From an uncultured Collinsella sp. (GTDB lineage: Bacteria; Actinomycetota; Coriobacteriia; Coriobacteriales; Coriobacteriaceae), in contig CAUAGV010000010.1 of assembly GCA_958428675.1 (NCBI GenBank), positions 1 to 20,437 on the forward strand: 20,437 nt of DNA, read 5' to 3'. The translations under genes were made by a program, and so were the position numbers. How positions within the stretch are numbered: the stretch's first letter is position 1; every line of letters starts with the position of its first letter. The notes beneath the pieces were generated by a model that searched no databases, had not been told where the DNA came from, and saw nothing but the letters and a program-made list of their open reading frames with translations. This document shows, piece by piece, positions 14,815 to 20,437 of the stretch.

Positions 14815-14881
14815 GGTTTGTCTCGATCTGTAACAGTAAGACCCGGTTTTGCTGAGTAACTGTTACAGATCGAGACAAACC
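14815..14881. repeat. Intergenic palindrome, unit 3 of 3 (22-bp perfect arms)
   Basis: Positions 14815-14836 and 14860-14881 are exact reverse complements over 22 bases (left arm GGTTTGTCTCGATCTGTAAC plus two). The TCTCG core starts 80 bp after that of unit 2. The gene-free stretch from the tRNA terminator to 15017 holds only these units and the ribosome site of the next gene. Confidence 0.9.
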
Positions 14882-15017
14882 GGCAGCCAGCCCCGCCCCA
14901 TCCACCTGCCGCCACCTGCTATCCGCCGATTTCCGTTGCGCTGTTGTATTCCCATGCCATATCCTCTAAACAACTACGCGGCAACATCGCCGCCGCGCCT
15001 ACAAGAGAGGAATGTCC

Positions 15018-17048
15018 ATGACCGCACCTGCATCCAAACTGCTCCAGCCCATTACGGTTGGCCCCCTTGAGCTTAAAAACCGCATTATGTTCCCGCCGCT
15101 GACCACCGGCTACGAGGAGCGCGACGGTTCCATTGGCGAGCGCAGCCTGGCTTTTTACGAGCGCCTGGCCCGTGGCGGCGTAAGCTACATCGTTATTGGC
15201 GACGTCGCTCCTGTTATGACCGCAAGCCCCACGCCCAAGTTAGCGACCGACGCCCAGATCCCCACGTTTAAGGCGCTGGCCGACGCCGTTCACAAGCACG
15301 GCGCCAAGGTCGCGCTGCAGCTGTTCCACCCCGAGTACGACGTGCCCGGTGTCGGCCGCATGGTCATGGGTTCCATGGCCGCCGCCAAGGCAGCGCAGGA
15401 GGCCAAGGCCGCCGGCGACGAGGAGACCTTCGCCGCCAAGATGGCCGAGTCCAACGAGATCCGCAAGCAGGCATATGCCAAGCTGCACCACGACATGCAG
15501 CACTTTGTGAACGAGGCGAGCGTAGAGCAGCTCACCCAGATCAAGGAGGCCATCGCTGCCTCGGCCGCCCGCGCGCAGCAGGCCGGCATCGACGCCATCG
15601 AGGTCCACGGCGACCGTCTGGTGGGTTCGCTGTGCTCGGCCATCCTCAACCAGCGCACCGACGAGTACGGTGGCTCGTTCGAGAACCGCGTTCGCTATGC
15701 GCTCGAGGTTGTCGCCGCCATTAAGGAAGCCGCGCCGCAGCTGATGGTGGAGTACAAGCTCCCCGTGATCATGGAGAACCCCGACGGCACGCCGCGCGGC
15801 AAGGGTGGCCTGCAGCCCGACGAGGCCTGCGAGTTCGCCAAGCTGCTCGAGGGCGCGGGCATCGACATGATCCAGGTCGCACAGGCCAACCACACCGGCA
15901 ACATGGGCGACACCATTCCGCCCATGGGTGCCATGCCCTACAACTGGACGCTGCCGGTGGCCGAGCGCGTCAAGGCTCTGGTCTCCGTGCCGGTGGCCAC
16001 CGTCGGCCGTGTTGTTTCGGTCGAGGCCGGCGAGAAGATTCTTGAGGACGGCGCGGCCGACATTATCGCCTATGGCCGCTCGCTCATGTGCGACCCCGAC
16101 ATTGCGCTGAAGGCCGCGACCGGCGAGCCCATCCGCGAGTGCCTCAACTGCAACAAGGGCTGCGTCGATGCGATTCAAAACCGCAAGTACATCTCGTGCG
16201 TGCTCAACGCCGAGAACGGCGACGAGGCGACCATCGCCATTAAGCCGGGCGAGGGCGACAAGAAGATCGCCGTGGTGGGCGGCGGCATCGCCGGCCTGGA
16301 GGCCGCACGCGTGGCGGCCAAGCGCGGCTACGACGTGACCGTCTATGAGGCGAGCGATCACTTGGGCGGCCAGATTGTGCTGGCGGCCGCGCCTCCGCGC
16401 AAGGATGAGATTATGCGCTCGGTCGAGTATTACGAGAAGATTCTGCCCGGCCTGGGCGTGAAGGTCGAGCTCAACCATGCCGCTACGGCCGAGGATCTCA
16501 ACGCCGCCGACGCCGCGATTGTGGCTGTGGGCGCGCACGACGTGGTCATCCCCGTTCCGGGTGCCGACTCGGACAAGGTCGTCTCGAGCTGGGACGTGCT
16601 GGCCGGCAAGGTGGAGCTCAGCGGGCGCGTCGCCGTCATTGGCGGTGGCCTGGTGGGCACCGAGACTGCCGAGTACCTGCTGCAGCGCGGCTGCGAGGTG
16701 GCGGTCGTCGAGATGCTCGACAAGATTGCCGCGGGCGAGTCCGAGACCATTCTGCCGCTGATCATGAGCGACTTCGCCGCCCACAACGTGGAACAGCACG
16801 TTAAGACCCGCCTGACCGCCGTTACCGACGAGGGCGTGGAGGCCGTGCACACCACCGAGGACGGCCCCGAGGAGCCGGTGAAGATCGCCTGCGATTACGT
16901 GGTGATGGCCGTGGGCTCCAAGGCCAACGCGTTTGACCTGGATGGCGTGACGGTGCCCGTGACCTGCGTGGGCGACTGCTCGGGCGAGCGCACCGCCGAC
17001 ATTGCGAGCGCCATTCGCACGGCGTATCACGCGGCCAACGAGCTGTAG
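15018..17048 (+). CDS. NADH:flavin oxidoreductase, Old Yellow Enzyme-like Fe-S flavoprotein
   Basis: This 676-residue protein has the three-part layout of 2,4-dienoyl-CoA/enoate reductases: an FMN-binding TIM barrel (about 1-370), a 4Fe-4S cysteine motif C375-x2-C378-x3-C382-x11-C394, and an FAD/NAD module with GGGIAG (421-426) and GGGLVG (542-547). Such enzymes reduce activated C=C bonds in anaerobes, using NAD(P)H. The barrel departs from the norm: QLFHPEYDVPG (101-111) replaces the usual HAGR segment, and EVHGDRLVGS (195-204) lacks the second His and Tyr of HGAHGY; it also carries a helical insert of about 120-180. Substrate is therefore unknown. The ATG at 15018 is 7 bp from GAGAGG (15005-15010); ATG at 15012 is too close to it. 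A terminator follows. Confidence 0.9.
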   Translation: MTAPASKLLQPITVGPLELKNRIMFPPLTTGYEERDGSIGERSLAFYERLARGGVSYIVIGDVAPVMTASPTPKLATDAQIPTFKALADAVHKHGAKVALQLFHPEYDVPGVGRMVMGSMAAAKAAQEAKAAGDEETFAAKMAESNEIRKQAYAKLHHDMQHFVNEASVEQLTQIKEAIAASAARAQQAGIDAIEVHGDRLVGSLCSAILNQRTDEYGGSFENRVRYALEVVAAIKEAAPQLMVEYKLPVIMENPDGTPRGKGGLQPDEACEFAKLLEGAGIDMIQVAQANHTGNMGDTIPPMGAMPYNWTLPVAERVKALVSVPVATVGRVVSVEAGEKILEDGAADIIAYGRSLMCDPDIALKAATGEPIRECLNCNKGCVDAIQNRKYISCVLNAENGDEATIAIKPGEGDKKIAVVGGGIAGLEAARVAAKRGYDVTVYEASDHLGGQIVLAAAPPRKDEIMRSVEYYEKILPGLGVKVELNHAATAEDLNAADAAIVAVGAHDVVIPVPGADSDKVVSSWDVLAGKVELSGRVAVIGGGLVGTETAEYLLQRGCEVAVVEMLDKIAAGESETILPLIMSDFAAHNVEQHVKTRLTAVTDEGVEAVHTTEDGPEEPVKIACDYVVMAVGSKANAFDLDGVTVPVTCVGDCSGERTADIASAIRTAYHAANEL

Positions 17049-17124
17049 TTGAACATCGCGGCCAGGCGGGGCGGTAGCACGGATCCGCCTCGCCCGGCTG
17101 TGTCCCGTCGGGTGTCAACCGGTG

Positions 17125-17159
17125 CGGGGCCTGCAAGCGCAGCAGGCCCTGCCCTTTTT
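17125..17159 (+). terminator. Terminator after the flavoprotein gene
   Basis: GGGCCTGC (17127-17134) pairs with GCAGGCCC (17142-17149), extended by outer pairs, with a 7-nt loop. TGCCC and five T follow. Confidence 0.82.
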
Positions 17160-17488
17160 GTTTTGCTTCGGTGGATGGCAATGCGCGGTAATCATGAGGA
17201 GTAAGGACGTCTACTGCCTTGCCGATTGCTCAAAATTATTGGGGGAGGGGTTAATAACTATATCCTCTATGCCAAAGGACATAAAGAGGTGTCAATTTTG
17301 TTGACAGGCGCATGACGATTGGCTGCGAGTCAGCTACCAGCGTAAATAATCGATAAAGAAATGTCGTAAATTGGTGCCAAATGCCCAGATAACGCCGCGT
17401 CTATTTTAATTAACTGCTTTGAGCAAACAGTAAAATGCTACTATCTAACTTGCACGTAAGAAAGCAGATTAACGGTTAAGGCTAAGAA
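17160..17488. other. AT-richer gene-free region upstream of the HTH gene
   Basis: No protein-coding gene is credible here; short frames lack ribosome sites. The stretch is visibly richer in A and T than the surrounding genes and holds a short inverted repeat at 17290-17306. A possible promoter is TTGAGC near 17420 with AT-rich sequence TACTATCTA before 17455, but box matches are poor. Confidence 0.5.
17290..17306. promoter_or_regulatory. Candidate operator TGTCAA-N5-TTGACA
   Basis: The two hexamers are exact reverse complements spaced by TTTTG. The right half also matches a consensus -35 box (TTGACA), but no good -10 follows at 17 bp. It lies about 180 bp before the HTH gene. Confidence 0.35.
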
Positions 17489-17893
17489 GTGGCAGGTATG
17501 TCGGAAGCAACTAGGACTCGCACGCATGCGCCCGAGGTTAGGCAGCGCGCCGTCGAGATCCTCCAAGAGGGGGTCGGTCATCGCGCCCTCGCCGCGGAGC
17601 TTGGCATTCCCCAGGCCACGGCTCGTCAGTGGGCCCGCGCGTATGCCGTAGGCGGTGCCGACGCCGTTCTCAACGCCGGTTCGCATCATCACACCTATTC
17701 GTACGAAGTTAAGCTCGCCGTGGTCAAGGACCGCTTGGAAAACGGCTTAACGGTTCGCGAGGCCATGATCAAGCACAAGATTCCCAGCGAGTCTTCGGTC
17801 AAGGCTTGGTGCCGCCAGTATCGCGAGAGCGGTGAGTCCGCGCTGGTTGATAAGCCGCGCGGTCGCAAGCCGCGCGTTAAAAAGGCGGAATAG
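17489..17893 (+). CDS. Double helix-turn-helix protein resembling IS3-family OrfA
   Basis: The 134-residue basic protein has two HTH modules: about 14-58 (VRQRAVEILQEG ... HRALAAELGIPQATARQWAR) and about 72-118 (YEVKLAVVKDRLENG, VREAMIKHKI, SVKAWCRQYRESG), then a Lys/Arg tail (KPRGRKPRVKKAE). This is the pattern of InsJ/IS150-type OrfA DNA-binding proteins, but OrfB with the DDE catalytic domain is absent, and no terminal repeats are seen. It may be a domesticated transcription factor or a remnant. The start is GTG at 17489 (AAGG at 17478-17481, 7-bp spacing); ATG at 17498 is the alternative. A terminator follows directly. Confidence 0.75.
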   Translation: MAGMSEATRTRTHAPEVRQRAVEILQEGVGHRALAAELGIPQATARQWARAYAVGGADAVLNAGSHHHTYSYEVKLAVVKDRLENGLTVREAMIKHKIPSESSVKAWCRQYRESGESALVDKPRGRKPRVKKAE

Positions 17894-17905
17894 CGAACGG
17901 GATGG

Positions 17906-17928
17906 TGCGCCCACAGGGGCGCATTTTT
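17906..17928 (+). terminator. Terminator of the HTH gene
   Basis: TGCGCCC (17906-17912) pairs with GGGCGCA (17917-17923), with a 4-nt loop followed by five T. Confidence 0.85.
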
Positions 17929-18180
17929 CTTGCCGCGCCAACTTTTTGGACCGTCGTGAGCCTACTGGAACATCCTCCAAAGTGGTTAATAAACCGCGCG
18001 CAGTGGCCCGTGCGCCCGCCGCCGCGATAGGGGGAGCGTCGCCTCTCTGCTCCAAAGCGGACAGACTCGTTACCCCGTACGCCTAAAACTCTCCAGTTGA
18101 CCGAAAACCCGCCGCCGCTACTCCTCAGCTGAGCTATAACGTTAAACAATTGCAGTGTTTTTGCATGGGGGAGTGATGGT

Positions 18181-20437
18181 ATGACGCTACTGTATTTCCT
18201 TACCCTGTTTCCGCTGGTACCGGCGCTGGGCATGCTGCTCGCGCGCGGTGACCGCGCCCGCGATGCGCTAGGGCTTGTAGGCTCTGGCATCATTATGGCG
18301 GTGACGGTTGTAGTCGCCGTCATGTTTTTTGGCACGGGCCCGCAGAGCTTCGAGGTGGCACCGGGCACCTCGCATGTGCTCTCGATCATCAGCTCCGTCA
18401 TCGACGTGATCCTGTGCGCCGTCATCCTGTACAACGCGCGTAAATATAAGAGCACGCTCACCACGGTGCTCGGCGTGGTGCAGCTGGTGGGCTCGCTCAC
18501 CTTTGCAGCTATGACGCTGCCCGCGACCGAAGCCGTCACGGCAACGCCGCTCTACCTGGACTACATGAGCGTGATCATGGTCCTCGCCGTCGGCATCGTC
18601 GGCAGTCTAATCTGCGTGTACGCCCTGGGCTACATGAAGGACTTCCAGGCCCATGACGAGCACGAGGCCGCGCTGCGCGGGCAGGCGGCGCCCGACCGTC
18701 GCCCGCAGTTCCTGGCGCTCATGTTCCTGTTCCTCTCGGCCATGTTCGTCATCGTGACGAGCGACAACCTTGAGTGGCTGTTCTGCGGCTGGGAAATCAC
18801 CACCGTGTGCTCGTTCCTCATGATTGGCTACACGCGCACGCCCGAGGCCATAAAAAACGCTTTCACCCAGATCATCCTCAACATGCTGGGCGGCATCGCG
18901 TTTTTGGCCGGACTCATGTACCTGCACGTTAACGGCATGCCGCTGACCATCTCGGGCATGATCGAGCTTTCCGGCACCGGAACCGCGCAGTCCGCGCTGC
19001 TGGTGATGCCGGTCATCCTGTTGTCGCTCGCCGCACTCACCAAGGCCGCGCAGATGCCGTTTCACACTTGGCTGTTGGGTGCCATGGTTGCCCCCACGCC
19101 CACGAGCGCCCTGCTGCACTCGTCAACCATGGTCAAAGCCGGCGTGTTCCTGATGGTCAAGCTCAGCCCGCTCTATGCCATCTATCCCGTGACTGGCTTT
19201 ATGGTCACGAGTGTGGGTGCCATCACGTTTTTGCTCGCTGCCCTCATGGCCATCTCGCAGAGCAACGCCAAACGCGTGCTCGCGTACTCCACCATTTCCA
19301 ACTTGGGCCTTATCAGCGCCTGCCTGGGCGTCGGCGCGCCCGAGGCCGTGTGGGCCGCGATCTTCCTGATCCTGTTCCACACGGTGGCCAAGTCGCTGCT
19401 GTTCCTGTGCGTGGGCACCGCCGAGCATCATATCGGCAGCCGCAATATCGAGGACATGGACGGCATGTTCAGCCGCATGCCGCACCTGACGCGCCTGATG
19501 ATGCTGGGCATTATGGGCATGTTCGTGGCGCCGTTTGGCATGCTCGTGTCCAAGTGGGGCGCCCTGGTGGCGTTTGCGCAGACCGGCAACGTGCTCATGA
19601 TCATGGTGCTTGCCTTTGGCTCGGCCGCGACGTTCTTCTTCTGGGGTAAATGGCTTGCCAAGCTTTCGGGCGTCGACCCCACGGCTCAAAACGTTGAGGT
19701 CAATGTCCATAAGACCGAATGGATGGCCCTCAACACCATCGCCGCGCTGCTAATTCTGTGCTGCGTGGCGTTCCCGGTTATCTCGAGCGGTCTGGTGTCG
19801 CCTTACTTGGCTATGGTGTTTGGCCGCGTGCCGTACGTTATTGGCAAGGACTCCATGTATCTGATGGTGGTTATCGTGGCGTTTATCGCCGTGGTGCTGC
19901 TGACTTCATTCCGCGTGAGCAACAAACCGCACGTAAACGTATATCTTTCGGGCGTGGGAACCGATAATTACCGCCATTTCCGCGGCTCGATGGGACACGA
20001 GGTGAAGGCCGAAAAGCGCAATTGGTACTCGGAGGACGCCCTTGGCGAGAAGCGTATTGGCCCCGCGGGTAGCGTCGTGTGTTGCAGCATTATCTTGTTT
20101 GCACTGCTGTGTTGCGCGTGGATTGGGCCCGAGAGACTTGCCATGAGCGCGCCCTCGGTGCTGCGCGGCAAGTATTTTGAAGGTTCGGGTGTCGTGGGCA
20201 TATTTATTGGCACCGTGGCGTTTGCCTTGATTGCGCCGCTTGTGGGTGGCCTGATCGACGGCGTTGACCGCAAACTTTCGGCCCGCATGCAGGGCCGCGT
20301 GGGCCCACGCCTGCTGCAACCCTTCTACGACGTTGCCAAACTGCTGCGCATGGCCCCTGCCAGCGTAAACCCCATGGACGATGCCTATATGGCATGTGCA
20401 CTCATCTTTACCGTGGTGGGCGGCGGCATCTTTGTGT
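18181..20437 (+). CDS. Energy-converting hydrogenase / complex I-type membrane protein: NuoL/HyfB/EchA-like domain fused to NuoH/HyfC/EchB-like domain (3' end outside window)
   Basis: The frame is open without a stop from ATG 18181 (GGGGGAG at 18167-18173) to the edge, at least 752 codons. Residues about 1-590 form an antiporter-like proton-pumping subunit: GWEITT (E205), TKAAQMPFHTWL (K288, H295), PTPTSALLHSSTMVKAG (305-321, K319), LAYSTISNLGLI, and FHTVAK (H400, K404). After a soluble stretch (about 600-640) and a new helix, residues 690-720 show the NuoH/HyfC hallmark GLIDGVDRKLSARMQGRVGP followed by LLQPFYDVAKLL. The usual separate genes are thus apparently one. The expected role is coupling electron transfer to ion pumping in a group 4 [NiFe] hydrogenase or a related complex in the membrane. 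The other subunits must lie downstream. Subtype (Ech, Hyf, Mbh or other) is uncertain. Confidence 0.88.
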   Translation, partial: MTLLYFLTLFPLVPALGMLLARGDRARDALGLVGSGIIMAVTVVVAVMFFGTGPQSFEVAPGTSHVLSIISSVIDVILCAVILYNARKYKSTLTTVLGVVQLVGSLTFAAMTLPATEAVTATPLYLDYMSVIMVLAVGIVGSLICVYALGYMKDFQAHDEHEAALRGQAAPDRRPQFLALMFLFLSAMFVIVTSDNLEWLFCGWEITTVCSFLMIGYTRTPEAIKNAFTQIILNMLGGIAFLAGLMYLHVNGMPLTISGMIELSGTGTAQSALLVMPVILLSLAALTKAAQMPFHTWLLGAMVAPTPTSALLHSSTMVKAGVFLMVKLSPLYAIYPVTGFMVTSVGAITFLLAALMAISQSNAKRVLAYSTISNLGLISACLGVGAPEAVWAAIFLILFHTVAKSLLFLCVGTAEHHIGSRNIEDMDGMFSRMPHLTRLMMLGIMGMFVAPFGMLVSKWGALVAFAQTGNVLMIMVLAFGSAATFFFWGKWLAKLSGVDPTAQNVEVNVHKTEWMALNTIAALLILCCVAFPVISSGLVSPYLAMVFGRVPYVIGKDSMYLMVVIVAFIAVVLLTSFRVSNKPHVNVYLSGVGTDNYRHFRGSMGHEVKAEKRNWYSEDALGEKRIGPAGSVVCCSIILFALLCCAWIGPERLAMSAPSVLRGKYFEGSGVVGIFIGTVAFALIAPLVGGLIDGVDRKLSARMQGRVGPRLLQPFYDVAKLLRMAPASVNPMDDAYMACALIFTVVGGGIFV

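Noticed and set aside
14659..14881. CRISPR array
   Set aside because: Only three units, each an internally palindromic repeat of about 56-67 bp with diverged arms; no cas genes or unique spacers of regular size.
15240..17030. 596-residue frame on the minus strand opposite the flavoprotein gene
   Set aside because: It mirrors a GC-rich gene with strong motifs, is His/Gly/Leu-rich without any recognisable domain and has no ribosome site.
17122..17304. 60-residue Cys-containing small protein
   Set aside because: It starts inside the terminator hairpin, lacks a ribosome site and shows no conserved motif.

Overview
The window looks like chromosomal DNA of a gut Actinomycetota of the class Coriobacteriia, most likely Collinsella or a close relative. 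This is an inference from GC-rich coding sequence, TTG/GTG starts, a two-domain ECF-type ATPase, a fused folate gene, an Fe-S flavin oxidoreductase and an Ech/Hyf-type membrane hydrogenase gene. No rRNA, plasmid or phage genes are visible.

Layout. (1) 2-784: the 3' part of an ECF-type ABC ATPase gene, cut by the window edge. (2) 810-6375: a LuxR-type regulator divergent from a four-gene cluster of MFS transporter, YtcJ-like amidohydrolase, second related MFS transporter and small four-helix membrane protein. This looks like a regulated uptake/hydrolysis module for an unknown small molecule. (3) 6497-7195: an ECF S-component (substrate-binding membrane protein). (4) 7196-7731: a gene-free stretch between convergent genes, holding nested inverted and direct repeats around a two-way terminator. 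(5) 7732-9436: divergent xth (exonuclease III) and a sirtuin. (6) 9532-11976: a fused dihydropteroate synthase/HPPK gene with a large low-complexity insert, followed directly by a degenerate biotin-ligase-like gene. (7) 12075-13474: an AAA_14/DUF4143 ATPase gene bracketed by three copies of a 41-nt palindrome. (8) 13524-14297: coaX on the minus strand. (9) 14494-14570: initiator tRNA-fMet with promoter and terminator, then three palindromes spaced about 80 bp apart. (10) 15018-17048: an Old-Yellow-Enzyme-like Fe-S flavoprotein. (11) 17489-17893: a double-HTH protein resembling IS3-type OrfA. (12) 18181-20437: a long reading frame still open at the window edge, reading from a NuoL/HyfB/EchA-type proton-pumping subunit into a NuoH/HyfC/EchB-type subunit.

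The most notable items are the apparent NuoL-NuoH-type fusion, the ATPase gene framed by palindromes, the insert in the dihydropteroate synthase barrel, the degenerate BirA-like partner of the folate gene, and several families of intergenic palindromes. All functional calls come from reading motifs by eye. No database search or structure prediction was run.
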